From NCBI GenBank assembly GCA_022844165.1, contig JALHMH010000026.1, positions 1 through 64,000 of the forward strand: a stretch of 64,000 nt of DNA. The letters are read 5' to 3'. The stretch comes from Lysobacterales bacterium (GTDB lineage Bacteria; Pseudomonadota; Gammaproteobacteria; Xanthomonadales; SZUA-5). Position numbers and translations under genes: made by a program. The notes under the pieces are model-generated. The model did no database searches. It saw only the letters and a program-made list of their open reading frames with translations, and was not told the origin of the DNA. Shown in pieces: positions 26,734 through 35,460 of the stretch; position 1 is the first letter of the stretch, and every line of letters begins with the position of its first letter.

Positions 26734-28086
26734 TCAGCTCAACGCAGGGCCAGTGCGCGACCAGCGACCCGAAAGCACCACGAACCGCCAGTTCAGCAAC
26801 AGCGCTGCAACACTCAACCCGGCGATAAAGCCGATCCACAAACCGGGGCCGCCCAGACCGGTGCCAAAGCCCAGGTACCACGCCAGCGGAAAGCCCACGC
26901 CCCAATACGCGAATGCGGTCACGAACATCGGTACGGTGGTGTCTTTGAGGCCACGCAAAGCGCCGGCGCCGACGACCTGGATGCCATCGGACATTTGAAA
27001 AATGCCGGCCAGGAACATCAGTTGCACAACCAGCGGAATCAGCTCTGGGGCATCGGGGGCATACAGGCGCGTGATTTGTGCGGCGAAGACGAACATGACG
27101 GTCGCCGAGACCAACTGCGTGCCAAACGCCAACGTCAACCCAGACGCCGCAGCGCGGCGCACACCGGCCCGGTCTTCCGCGCCACGCGCGTGACCGACGC
27201 GCACCGTGACGGCTTGCGCCAGCCCGAGCGGGATCATGAAGGCGACCGACGCCACGTTGATTGCGATCTGGTGCGCAGCTGCCCAGTCGCCGCCGATACG
27301 GCCCATCAACAGCGCGACGACGATGAACAGACCGCCCTCCATCTGCCAGGCAAATGCCATCGGCAGCCCCAGCTTCAGCAACGCCCCGATGGGTTCAGCT
27401 TGCGGGCGATCCATCGCGAACACCGTTCCATGCCGGTTGAAGTATTCGGCGCGCGCCACGTAAATCGCCAATCCCAGGGTCTGGAGCCATAACACCAACG
27501 CGGTTGCCAGTCCCAACCCGAAGGTGCCGAGCGTCGGCAGTGGCCCCCAGCCGAAGGCCAATGCGGTCGCCAGCGGAATCAGCGCAAGCAAACCAGAGAA
27601 GGCCGCGACCATGCCCGGTTTGGTGCGCCCCATGCCGTCGCAAAAGCCGCGCAGCGCGAAAAATCCCGCCAACGCGGGCCCACCGAAACCAACGCCAAAC
27701 AAGAAGTCGCGCGCATGCGGATACAGCTTGGCGTCGATACCTACCCACTGCAGCAACAAACTCCCGGACCAGCAAATCGCAGTGACCACCAACCCAAGGC
27801 CAAGTGCGATCCACCACGCCTGGCGGACACGCGGCGCGATCTCGCCGAAGCGGCGCGCGCCGTAGAGCTGCGCGACCGTGGGCGTGACTGCGCCCAACGT
27901 GCCAATGCACAACAGCAGTGCAAAGCTGTAGACGGCTGCACCAACCGCCACACCGCCGAGCTGCGCCGCACCGAGACGTCCGGCGATCAGACTGTCGACG
28001 ACGTTCATGCCCATCGACGAGAGCTGCCCGATGATCAGCGGCAAAGCCAGTTTCAGCGTGTGGTGCAGGTCGCGGAGTCTGGTCAA
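26734..28086 (-). CDS. MATE-family efflux transporter
   Basis: A 450-residue, twelve-helix protein of the multidrug and toxic compound extrusion family (NorM branch). Recognisable stretches: TLKLALPLIIGQLSSMGMNV, VDSLIAGRLGAAQLGGVAVG, GTLGAVTPTVAQLYGARRFG, and in the second half QIAINVASVAFMIPLGLAQA, VTVRVGHARGA and ALRGLKDTTVPMF. It is expected to export cationic drugs with Na+ or H+. The start is a TTG at 28086; no nearer ATG fits, as the next is inside the first helix. It is the last gene of a minus-strand group with an SDR 48 bases upstream. Confidence 0.92.
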   Translation of the reverse strand: MTRLRDLHHTLKLALPLIIGQLSSMGMNVVDSLIAGRLGAAQLGGVAVGAAVYSFALLLCIGTLGAVTPTVAQLYGARRFGEIAPRVRQAWWIALGLGLVVTAICWSGSLLLQWVGIDAKLYPHARDFLFGVGFGGPALAGFFALRGFCDGMGRTKPGMVAAFSGLLALIPLATALAFGWGPLPTLGTFGLGLATALVLWLQTLGLAIYVARAEYFNRHGTVFAMDRPQAEPIGALLKLGLPMAFAWQMEGGLFIVVALLMGRIGGDWAAAHQIAINVASVAFMIPLGLAQAVTVRVGHARGAEDRAGVRRAAASGLTLAFGTQLVSATVMFVFAAQITRLYAPDAPELIPLVVQLMFLAGIFQMSDGIQVVGAGALRGLKDTTVPMFVTAFAYWGVGFPLAWYLGFGTGLGGPGLWIGFIAGLSVAALLLNWRFVVLSGRWSRTGPALS

Positions 28087-28134
28087 GATCTGTCGCCAAA
28101 TTGTCGAAGTCGCGCGTTTCGGGTAACAACGCCA

Positions 28135-28911
28135 TCAAAACCCATAGCGCAAAAACCCGCCGTCCACGGCGATGGTCTCACCCGTGATGTAACTGGCGGC
28201 CGGCAAACACAGAAAAACCGCGGCCGCGGCGACTTCGCCGGGTTCGCCGACGCGACCCAGCGGCGTGCGCTCAAGGACGGCATCAAGGTACTCCGCATCC
28301 GCCAGTGCTTCGGCTGTGCGTCGAGTTCGGATATACCACGGCGCGATGGCATTGACGCGTATCCCATCGGCGCCCCATTCGCAGGCAAGGTTACGCGTCA
28401 ATTGTGTCAGCGCGGCCTTGCTGGCACCGTAAGCCGGGCCGGTGCGCACATGCGTCAAGCCCGACACTGAGCCGATGTTAACGATGCTACTGGCGGCATG
28501 CGTGGTCAGCAGAGGATGTAACAACCGGCTCAAAGCAAACGGCGCAATGTAGTTCAATTCCATGACCTGCCGGACGTCGCCATCATCGAGGGCAAGCGTT
28601 GGCTTACGCACATTAATGCCGGCGTTGTTGACCAGGATCGACGGCGTTAAGCCGAGATCGTTGATCCAGTCGATGACCTCGAGTCGCTGCTCTGCATCGC
28701 CAATATCGCCGGCAAAGGCCAACACTTCGCGGGCGGCGAACGTCTCGGCCAATTCCGCGCGAATATTCTCCAGATGGTCCGCGTCGCGCGCGACCAGCAA
28801 TACGTCGGCGCCGAGCGCCAACATCTCTTCGGCGCACGCCAGACCGATGCCTCGCGATGCGCCTGTGATCAATGCGATCTGACCGTCCAGGCGCCAGCGG
28901 TTCAGCGCCAT
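28135..28911 (-). CDS. Short-chain dehydrogenase/reductase (SDR)
   Basis: A 258-residue classical SDR. NAD(P) motif TGASRGIG at residues 16-23, NNAG motif in [13 protein letters not shown], catalytic Ser in IVNIGSVSG, and Y-x-x-x-K in [15 protein letters not shown]. The C-terminus [13 protein letters not shown] is standard. The tropinone-reductase-like subgroup fits best; the substrate is unknown. The ATG at 28911 overlaps the lipoprotein gene before it by ten bases, so the two are coupled. Confidence 0.92.
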   Translation of the reverse strand: MALNRWRLDGQIALITGASRGIGLACAEEMLALGADVLLVARDADHLENIRAELAETFAAREVLAFAGDIGDAEQRLEVIDWINDLGLTPSILVNNAGINVRKPTLALDDGDVRQVMELNYIAPFALSRLLHPLLTTHAASSIVNIGSVSGLTHVRTGPAYGASKAALTQLTRNLACEWGADGIRVNAIAPWYIRTRRTAEALADAEYLDAVLERTPLGRVGEPGEVAAAAVFLCLPAASYITGETIAVDGGFLRYGF

Positions 28912-29426
28912 TTTTCGACCGCCGCAACACCACGCAATGCCTCAATGTCGTTTTCGCGCTGCCGGGCGTCGAAGCGCAAACCTGCTGCTTCGTCCTCGAG
29001 ATTGCGGCGCTCGGGTGCATCGGCGGCCAGCGCAGCCAGCTTCGCTTCGGCTTCCGTTGCTCTTGCCATCAGCGCATCGCGTTGTGCGATTTGACCCTGC
29101 AACAACTGACCGGTCTCGAACGCCCGTCTGGCCTCTTCTTGCGAAACCGCGGGGCAGAGATTGATATCGAACGGACCGCGATCCAGGCCCCGCGCGAATG
29201 CGACGGTGCCGCCACAAAGACGCGCCAGCCCCGCTTCACGCCCCGCGCCATAGGCTCGGAGATCTGCGGCATCCAACTCGCAGGTCTGGTTCGGCAAACT
29301 GGCCGGCGCCGCGCGCAATGCCTCGTTGCGACCAAAGCTGGCCAAATCCGGCGGACACCCGCTCCGCTCCCTGGGCTGGCAGGCGCCCAGGAGCAACAAC
29401 AAGAAAATCGATACTCGCATAGTCAT
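28902..29426 (-). CDS. Lipoprotein, DUF2799-like
   Basis: A 174-residue protein with a lipoprotein signal ([14 protein letters not shown], lipid-modified Cys at residue 16 of the longer start). The mature part reads [20 protein letters not shown] and later [20 protein letters not shown], an Arg/Glu-rich helix. The pattern Y-x-x-G-R-x-x-G-L-x-x-Y/C is reminiscent of DUF2799 lipoproteins, which have no known role. ATG at 29426 or 29420 are equally good. A longer upstream frame lacks a signal and is not used. It overlaps the SDR start by ten bases and is divergent from the PilS-type kinase. Confidence 0.8.
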   Translation of the reverse strand: MTMRVSIFLLLLLGACQPRERSGCPPDLASFGRNEALRAAPASLPNQTCELDAADLRAYGAGREAGLARLCGGTVAFARGLDRGPFDINLCPAVSQEEARRAFETGQLLQGQIAQRDALMARATEAEAKLAALAADAPERRNLEDEAAGLRFDARQRENDIEALRGVAAVEKWR

Positions 29427-29519
29427 CTCGATGGGCTTTGGCCGATGCACGCAAGTGAGCTGGCGCTTGCAGTGACACTGTAGCTTAGCGAATGCTGCGC
29501 TTCGGCGTCTGCGGTCCCG

Positions 29520-31178
29520 ATGCCGCATATCGAAATCAGAATCAGGCCACCGCCAATGCGCTTCACCCGCGAAACTCATGCTTTCGGCAACTCAGAGTCG
29601 TTGCGTCGATATGAGCTGCGGCTCTTCAACCTGTATCGGCTACTGGTGGCTCTGGCGTTTGCAGTATTGCTCTTGACGCCCATCGCCTCGCGGTATTTCA
29701 GTCTGGGCGGCATCATGTTGTTCGCCGGCCAGATTGGCATCGTGCTGTATGTGTTGAGTGCAGCCGCTGTGTTCACGCTGGGGCAGTCGCAACGTTGGTC
29801 GATCGAGAGCACGACGATACTCGGCGTCGCCTCCGATTTGATCATCGGTTCGTTGTTGCTGTACGTGTTCGGTGGATTGAGCAGTGGTGTCGGTGTTTTG
29901 CTGCTGATTACCGTGGCCATGAGCGCATTGCTGTTACCAGGTCGATTGGCGCTGCTCGCAGCGGCGATCGCGACCGTGGCCTTGCTGTCAGAATCGCTCT
30001 ATGCACTTTGGGCGCGGTCCGGCAGCGATCGCAATCTGGCGCAGGCGGCGCTGGTTTCGGCGGCATTTTTTGCCACCGTGGCCATCTTCTACTGGCTCGC
30101 CCGAACCACACGAGAGAGCCAGGAACTGGCCGAGCGCCAGGGCGTCGATATCGCCAATCTGGCGCAAATCAACGAACTGATCATCCAGCGTATGCGCACC
30201 GGCATTCTGGTGGTCGACGGCAAAGCGCTGGTGCAGCGCTTTAACGAGTCCGGCTGGTACTTGCTGGGCACACCGCCCAGTGGCGAGACCGATCTGCGCA
30301 AACTTTCGCCGGAGCTCTACGACCGCTGGCGCTATTGGATCACGACCTCAAGACATAACAACGTACCGATTCAAATAGCGCAGGGCGTGCCTGCGATCGT
30401 GCCGCGGTTCACACGCCTGGGTGGCGACGACGATGCGGCCACGCTGTGCTTTCTAGAGGACGAAAGCATGGTGTATCGGCGCGCTGAAGAGTTGACGCTG
30501 GCGTCGCTGGGGCGATTGTCGGCGAGCATTGCCCACGAAGTGCGCAATCCGCTCGCAGCGATCAGTCACTCGGCGCAGCTGTTGGCCGAGTCCGAAGAAC
30601 TGCTGGAAGCGGATCGCCGGCTGATCGAAATCATCATGAACCACTGCACACGCGTCAACGGCATCGTCGAAAACGTACTGCAGCTATCGCGAAGGGAGCG
30701 CTCGCGTCCTGAATGTGTTCCACTGGCACCCTGGGCACATGGTTTTATCAACGATTTCAAACAGGCGCATCCGCTTGGACAGGATGTGCTCAAGCTCTAC
30801 CTCGAACACAAAGATGCCCGCGCACTCGTCGATCCCTCGCAGTTGACCCAGGCGGTCTGGAATCTGGTGCGAAATGCGCTTCGTTATGGGCGGCGTCCGG
30901 ACCATCCTGCGGAAGTCAGTCTGCGCGTCCGGCAACCCAACCCTTCGCAAGGCGCGCTGATCGATGTCGTCGATCGTGGCCCGGGCATTGCGCCGGCGCT
31001 GCATCGACAACTGTTCGAACCGTTTTTCACGACACACGCCGATGGCACCGGCCTTGGGCTGTACATTACCAAGCAGCTGCTCGGTGCCAATCAAGCGAGC
31101 ATCGAATACGTACCGGTACCCGGCGGCGGCAGTTGTTTCCGGATCCAACTCGCCGTTCCACAGCGCGATCTTGTTTGA
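29520..31178 (+). CDS. pilS: PilS-type membrane sensor histidine kinase
   Basis: A 552-residue NtrB/PilS-family kinase. Six membrane helices occupy residues about 35-200 (YRLLVALAFAVLLLTPIA and following). A PAS-like domain (INELIIQRMRTGILVVDGKA) follows, then the H-box LSASIAHEVRNPLAAISHSA, N-box VWNLVRNALRYGR, G1 VVDRGPGIAP, F-box LFEPFFTTHADGTGLGLYIT. All catalytic boxes look intact. PilS normally pairs with PilR to control type IV pilus genes; no response regulator follows (next gene is convergent, 79 bases on). An in-frame ATG at 29556 is an alternative start. Confidence 0.88.
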   Translation: MPHIEIRIRPPPMRFTRETHAFGNSESLRRYELRLFNLYRLLVALAFAVLLLTPIASRYFSLGGIMLFAGQIGIVLYVLSAAAVFTLGQSQRWSIESTTILGVASDLIIGSLLLYVFGGLSSGVGVLLLITVAMSALLLPGRLALLAAAIATVALLSESLYALWARSGSDRNLAQAALVSAAFFATVAIFYWLARTTRESQELAERQGVDIANLAQINELIIQRMRTGILVVDGKALVQRFNESGWYLLGTPPSGETDLRKLSPELYDRWRYWITTSRHNNVPIQIAQGVPAIVPRFTRLGGDDDAATLCFLEDESMVYRRAEELTLASLGRLSASIAHEVRNPLAAISHSAQLLAESEELLEADRRLIEIIMNHCTRVNGIVENVLQLSRRERSRPECVPLAPWAHGFINDFKQAHPLGQDVLKLYLEHKDARALVDPSQLTQAVWNLVRNALRYGRRPDHPAEVSLRVRQPNPSQGALIDVVDRGPGIAPALHRQLFEPFFTTHADGTGLGLYITKQLLGANQASIEYVPVPGGGSCFRIQLAVPQRDLV

Positions 31179-31257
31179 CGAAACCGCTGCGGTCACCGAC
31201 GTCAGGCATCCCGACGTACGTCTTCCTTTCGTTGCCCGATCACGGCCGGTTCTGCCG

Positions 31258-33057
31258 TTATCGGCCTGCAGGCACTACGGCGTCGACGCTCGCGCGTGTG
31301 ATCGGGTGATAACCGGGTCGCGCTTTGGCGTAGACCTGTCTGGCGAATGCCGCGTCTTTCGCGGCCAACGCCGTAAACAGCGGCAGCACGAATTTGCGAC
31401 GCCCAACGCGCGTCAGGAACGCTTCGATCGCTGGGAACGCAGCGCGGTAGTCCGCCTCGATGGCTTTTTGGTACCAGGCAAAAGCGATCTCGCTATTGCC
31501 AGACTGGCTCAACGCAAAGCGCTCATCGAGCGCGGCCAGTCGGGCACCCGGGATGTCGGTCGGCAGGCCCTCGATAAAACGCAGCCATTCCTGTGTCGTC
31601 CATTGTTCGGTGCTCAGCGTCTCCGCCTCGCCATCGCGCAACCAGCGGTTGCGCGCCTGATCGACGGCAACGAAGCGCGCAGCCTGCGTTCGGGGCGTGT
31701 TGCCTGGCACGCCAGGGCGGTCGATGAACGCCAACATCTCTTCGCGAGTCGCGATGCCAGGGTTCCTGGCCAGGAGCTGCTCTTCCGTGAAAGCCAGAAA
31801 GTCGTCCGTCGTCACCGCGCCAAAGGCGTGTTTGTCGAACCAATCGCGCAGGAAGGGATCGAAGCGTTCTCTGCCAAATCGCGTCTCCAGAAATCGCAGC
31901 AGCAACATGCCTTTGGTGTACGCCACCTCCGTCATACCGTCGTCCGGATCGCGGCCGCGCAAATCGAGTCGCAAGTGTTGATCCGCAGGTTTCAGATCGA
32001 GCAGCTCGCCATCCAGCCCTGACTCCGACAGCTCGCGTTCCATCGCCGCCCGTTCGGCGTCGAACGCTGCTTCAATAATGCGATTCTCAACGTAAGTGGT
32101 GAACCCCTCGTTCAGCCAGAAGTGATCCCACGTAGCATTGGTGACGAGGTTACCCGACCACGAATGCGCCAGTTCGTGTGCGATCAGCGAAACCAGACTG
32201 CGATCGCCGGCGATGACCGTCGGCGTCAGGAAGGTCAGGCGCGGGTTCTCCATCCCACCGAAAGGAAAGGATGGCGGCAGCACCAGCAGATCGTAGCGGC
32301 CCCAGCGATAGGGGCCGTAAAGGCTCTCGGTCAGATCGATCATGCGCTCGGTGTCTGCAAACTCGTGCGCCGCCGCTTCGAGCATTGATGGCTCCGCGTA
32401 AATGCCGCTGCGCGCGCCCAGTGGCGCGAACTTAAGATCGCCGACGGCGATCGCCAATAAGTAGCTCGGTATCGGTTGCCGCATCACAAATCGGTAGTCG
32501 CCATCGGCGACATCCGTCGAATCGTTCTCCGCGCTCATGCGCGCCAGCAACCCCTTCGGTGTGCGAATCCGCGCTCCATAGGTGAAGCGCACGGCCGGCG
32601 AGTCCTGAATCGGCAGCCATGACCGCGCGTGGATCGCTTGCGATTGACTGAACAAAAACGGTTGAACCTTGCCCGCCGTCAGCGCCGGTTCCAGCCACTG
32701 CAAGCCCGATGCCTCAGGCCTCGTGCGGTAGTAAATGCGCACGCGTTGGGTGTCGACGGGCAGCGCCAGGCTGAGCTTCTGGCCAAAAATCGGATCGCGC
32801 GTGCTCAGTTGCGCGGGAATCTTCCGATACTCACCCGCGACGATGGCATAGGCTTTGTCGATGTCCAGATCGCGCGTATCGAGCAGCAGACGCGACGCGC
32901 TGCGATCCAGCGTCAGTTCGACAAATCCCTCGAGGCGGCGCTGCTCGAAATCGACCCTCAAATCCAGTTCGGCGTGGCGCACGCGTACCTCATCGAGGTT
33001 GGCATACGAATGTGGGTCGGCGGCGAGCGCGGCGGTCATCAGCAGTGCGGAGAGCAT
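31258..33057 (-). CDS. Exported M1-family zinc aminopeptidase
   Basis: A 599-residue metallopeptidase related to leukotriene-A4 hydrolase. A short signal sequence (MLSALLMTAALAA) sends it out of the cytoplasm. GGMEN at residues 267-271 binds the substrate N-terminus; HELAH at 294-298 and Glu317 (LNEGFTTYVEN) form the zinc site, spaced as HEXXH-X18-E. Y-T-K-G-M near 385 is also conserved. The C-terminal helical domain is complete. It should trim free N-terminal residues from peptides in the periplasm. Convergent to pilS; its start is followed upstream by a 478-base repeat-rich gap. Confidence 0.95.
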   Translation of the reverse strand: MLSALLMTAALAADPHSYANLDEVRVRHAELDLRVDFEQRRLEGFVELTLDRSASRLLLDTRDLDIDKAYAIVAGEYRKIPAQLSTRDPIFGQKLSLALPVDTQRVRIYYRTRPEASGLQWLEPALTAGKVQPFLFSQSQAIHARSWLPIQDSPAVRFTYGARIRTPKGLLARMSAENDSTDVADGDYRFVMRQPIPSYLLAIAVGDLKFAPLGARSGIYAEPSMLEAAAHEFADTERMIDLTESLYGPYRWGRYDLLVLPPSFPFGGMENPRLTFLTPTVIAGDRSLVSLIAHELAHSWSGNLVTNATWDHFWLNEGFTTYVENRIIEAAFDAERAAMERELSESGLDGELLDLKPADQHLRLDLRGRDPDDGMTEVAYTKGMLLLRFLETRFGRERFDPFLRDWFDKHAFGAVTTDDFLAFTEEQLLARNPGIATREEMLAFIDRPGVPGNTPRTQAARFVAVDQARNRWLRDGEAETLSTEQWTTQEWLRFIEGLPTDIPGARLAALDERFALSQSGNSEIAFAWYQKAIEADYRAAFPAIEAFLTRVGRRKFVLPLFTALAAKDAAFARQVYAKARPGYHPITRASVDAVVPAGR

Positions 33058-33177
33058 AGTTGGAGATCACATGAGCAAGTATCAGTATGCCCGTGTTCCG
33101 CCGAGCTCATGAAATTTGCGGGCTGGAATCCTGGCGAAGCCTCGCTAGAGTCCTTGACGGAGACTGATCTCGACAAA

Positions 33178-33257
33178 TGAGTCAAATCTTCTACGAAGCG
33201 GCTTTGGCTTTTGAAGCCTTGTCATTTGAGTCAAATTTTCTTCGGAGCGGCTTTGGC
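33178..33257 (+). repeat. Imperfect 31-bp direct repeat
   Basis: Two units, 33178-33208 and 33227-33257, start TGAGTCAAAT and end GCGGCTTTGGC and agree at 28 of 31 positions. They are 49 bases apart, in the gap between the M1 peptidase and bioD. Beyond them, GAGCGC-GC-AGCGCTC at about 33283-33298 forms a further hairpin, after which copy B of the compound repeat begins. No open frame is seen in 33058-33535. Confidence 0.8.
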
Positions 33258-33365
33258 AGCCCCTTAAACTACAAGGGGCGATTGAGCGCGCAGCGCTCGA
33301 TGGGGGTTGTGGCAAGTACGGTGTCGGGCGAAGCCAACATTGCTCGGCGGTCTGGGACACCACAC

Positions 33366-33520
33366 TGGCAGGCTGTTGAGAAACAGCCTGCGGGCGCGAA
33401 CCATGGATGGTTCGCACATGGATCGAGCACGTAAGTGCTTGATCCATGGAGAGCGAGTCCGGACATGTGCCGGACTCGCGACTTGAGAAACGCACAGGAA
33501 GTGCGTTTCTCAACAAAGTG
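33366..33520 (-). repeat. Five-hairpin compound repeat, copy B
   Basis: The same five hairpins as copy A in opposite orientation: HP5 33369-33390 (CAGGCTGTT/AACAGCCTG), HP4 33396-33415 (GCGAACCA), HP3 33417-33448 (14-bp stem from CATGGATC, one G-T pair), HP2 33453-33479 (GCGAGTCCGG/CCGGACTCGC), HP1 33483-33513 (TTGAGAAACGCAC/GTGCGTTTCTCAA). All stems are near perfect here, whereas HP3 is decayed in copy A. The element ends 16 bases before the bioD ATG, so it is transcribed as the bioD leader or blocks readthrough. Small frames running through it are by-products of the palindromes. Confidence 0.88.
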
Positions 33521-33535
33521 CTAGAGATCTCGCAA

Positions 33536-34195
33536 ATGTTCATCCTTGGCACCGACACCGGTATTGGCAAGACGTTCGTAACGGCCGGTTTGGTGCGGGC
33601 GCTGCGTCGCATGGGCGCGCCAGCGGCAGCAATGAAACCAATCGCCAGTGGCATTGAAGCAACCGGGCTCTATGCCGACATCGAAGCGCTGCGCGCCGCA
33701 TCTGAGCTCGGCGCAGACCAGATCAATCTCTATCGTTTCGCGCCACCCATCGCGCCGCATCGTGCTGCGCAGCTGGCTGGCGTCGATATCGTGCTTCCGC
33801 CCATCGTAGAGCGACATACCGCGCTGGCCGCGCGCTTCCGCCCGTTGCTGGTGGAAGGCGTGGGCGGCGTCGCTGTGCCGTTGTCCAATTCGCTGATGCA
33901 ACTGGATCTGGTGCGCGCCCTGAAAGTGCCGACGTTGCTGGTGGTTGGGCTGAAATTGGGCTGCATAAATCATGCGTTGCTGAGCGCAGCCGCGATCTCC
34001 GCGCACGGTTTGCAACTGGGCGGGTGGATCGGCAATGCGGTCGATCCGCAGATGTTGGAGCGAGACGCCAGCGTAGAGGCAATCGCACGTCGCATTGGCG
34101 TCGATTGTCTGGGCACGATCAGCTATCAGCCCGAAGAGACTGAGTTCGATCTCTTGGTTGCGCGCTGGCGCGAGCGATTCGCGCCAGCGCAATAA
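33536..34195 (+). CDS. bioD: Dethiobiotin synthetase
   Basis: A 219-residue BioD. The P-loop MFILGTDTGIGKTFVTAGL opens the protein, then MKPIASGI, the substrate segment YRFAPPIAPHRAA, and VEGVGGVAVPLS with the conserved E-G-A/V-G-G. It makes dethiobiotin from DAPA, CO2 and ATP. The ATG at 33536 is used because the P-loop begins right there; the frame continues upstream into the hairpin repeat but that part is not coding. It stands alone: no bioA, B, C or F nearby. It is convergent to the small gene ending at 34217. Confidence 0.95.
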   Translation: MFILGTDTGIGKTFVTAGLVRALRRMGAPAAAMKPIASGIEATGLYADIEALRAASELGADQINLYRFAPPIAPHRAAQLAGVDIVLPPIVERHTALAARFRPLLVEGVGGVAVPLSNSLMQLDLVRALKVPTLLVVGLKLGCINHALLSAAAISAHGLQLGGWIGNAVDPQMLERDASVEAIARRIGVDCLGTISYQPEETEFDLLVARWRERFAPAQ

Positions 34196-34216
34196 ACTGG
34201 ATGCTGACGGCGTTCG

Positions 34217-34432
34217 TCAGTCGCGGTGTTCCCACAAGTACGTCAGGCGATCTTTAGCCCTGAGCTTTTCTTTTTTCAGCGAATGCAGCGTCATGTCGTC
34301 CATCGGGCGCATGCCAAGTTCAGCGTCGTGCACCTGCTTGTCCAGATCGCGATGGTGCTGGTACAAACGCTTGAACTCATCGCTGCGGTCGATCATTGCC
34401 TGAACATCATCTGGGTTTTGGTTTTCGAACAT
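34217..34432 (-). CDS. YdcH-family (DUF465) small protein
   Basis: A 71-residue, highly charged helical protein: SDEFKRLYQHHRDLDKQVHD then LHSLKKEKLRAKDRLTYLWE. This is the DUF465/YdcH pattern (F-x-x-L-x-x-x-H-x-x-L-D ... LKK-x-K-L-x-x-K-D). Function unknown, widespread in proteobacteria. The ATG at 34432 has a near-perfect AGGAGGTG seven bases upstream, so it should be well translated. A longer in-frame start at 34516 lacks such a site. Confidence 0.92.
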   Translation of the reverse strand: MFENQNPDDVQAMIDRSDEFKRLYQHHRDLDKQVHDAELGMRPMDDMTLHSLKKEKLRAKDRLTYLWEHRD

Positions 34433-34771
34433 CACCCACCTCCTAGCTTTGGAAGTCACCGAAAAGACACCGGAGACGCGACCGCCTCTCCAGCGTTGCA
34501 CCTGGTATGACGCCAATTTTGCGGTTTGCGGCTTGCAGGCGCCCGCGTGCTCGCAGGGAGAGCACAGATTCGTTGGGCACCGCCATTGCCGCCATTGAAG
34601 CCCTCTTTCATCGCTCGGGGCGTCCTCAGGAAAGGCACGAAACGATCCACTTTCAGATCATCCGCACCTCTCTTGGAACATTACTCCGATTGCATCCGGT
34701 CGGCAACCCGCTTGCGTGACGTGTCAGCCTCGGGCGATTGTTGCCGGCCCAGTCCTTTCCAAGAGCGATCG
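34433..34771. other. Divergent gap between YdcH-like gene and pyrE
   Basis: 339 bases without a supported gene. It carries the strong ribosome-binding site of the YdcH-like gene (about 34439-34446). The frame reading into pyrE from 34526 is judged non-coding because the conserved PyrE start lies at 34772. No clear promoter, hairpin-plus-T terminator or leader peptide for pyrE is seen. Confidence 0.5.
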
Positions 34772-35401
34772 ATGGACGCGCGTCAACAGTTCTTAACTCT
34801 GGCATTGGCCAAGAGCGTGCTGCGTTTTGGCCAGTTTACGCTCAAGAGCGGTCGTATCAGTCCGTACTTTTTCAACGCCGGCGAGATCAATTCCGGGTCC
34901 GCGCTGGCCGCACTGGGGCGTGGTTATGCGGCGGCGCTCGATGCCTCTGGCATTGCGTACGACATGCTGTTCGGCCCGGCCTACAAGGGCATCGTACTCG
35001 CTGCGGCCACCGCCATCGCGCTCGGCGAGCGCGATGTACCGTTCGCCTATAACCGCAAAGAGGTGAAAGATCACGGCGAAGGCGGGCAGATGGTAGGTGC
35101 GCCACTCAAGGGCCGCGTGGTCATCGTCGACGATGTCATCAGCGCCGGGACCAGCGTGCGCGAATCGGTGCAGATCATCGAAGCGCATGGTGCCGTCCCC
35201 GCCGCCGTCCTGATTGCGCTGGATCGCCAGGAACGCGGTGGCGGTGCGCTCTCGGCGGCGCAGGAGGTTACAGGGCGCTATCGCATCCCGGTGATTGCGC
35301 TCGCCGATTTGACGGAGCTGCTGCGGTTCGTCGATGGCACGCCGGCATTGGCACAACACCGGGCGGCGCTGCTCGAGTATCGGGCTCAATACGGCGTATG
35401 A
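34772..35401 (+). CDS. pyrE: Orotate phosphoribosyltransferase
   Basis: A 209-residue PyrE. It starts [20 protein letters not shown] and carries the family landmarks [52 protein letters not shown] (catalytic loop Lys and His) and the PRPP site [15 protein letters not shown]. It joins orotate to PRPP to form OMP in pyrimidine synthesis. Its stop overlaps a possible ATG of ppc (ATGA at 35398-35401), so pyrE and ppc are probably co-transcribed. An rph gene, the usual partner, is not adjacent. Confidence 0.96.
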   Translation: MDARQQFLTLALAKSVLRFGQFTLKSGRISPYFFNAGEINSGSALAALGRGYAAALDASGIAYDMLFGPAYKGIVLAAATAIALGERDVPFAYNRKEVKDHGEGGQMVGAPLKGRVVIVDDVISAGTSVRESVQIIEAHGAVPAAVLIALDRQERGGGALSAAQEVTGRYRIPVIALADLTELLRFVDGTPALAQHRAALLEYRAQYGV

Positions 35402-35460
35402 CTGCCACAGCGCGCGCGCGTTTGTTAAGCTTGCTGCACCGCACAAAAAGGGGGCTGATC

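Noticed and set aside
33145..33654. Open frame on the minus strand through the hairpin repeat
   Set aside because: Its residues are encoded by the palindromic stems and it runs into bioD on the other strand; such frames arise whenever the repeat occurs.
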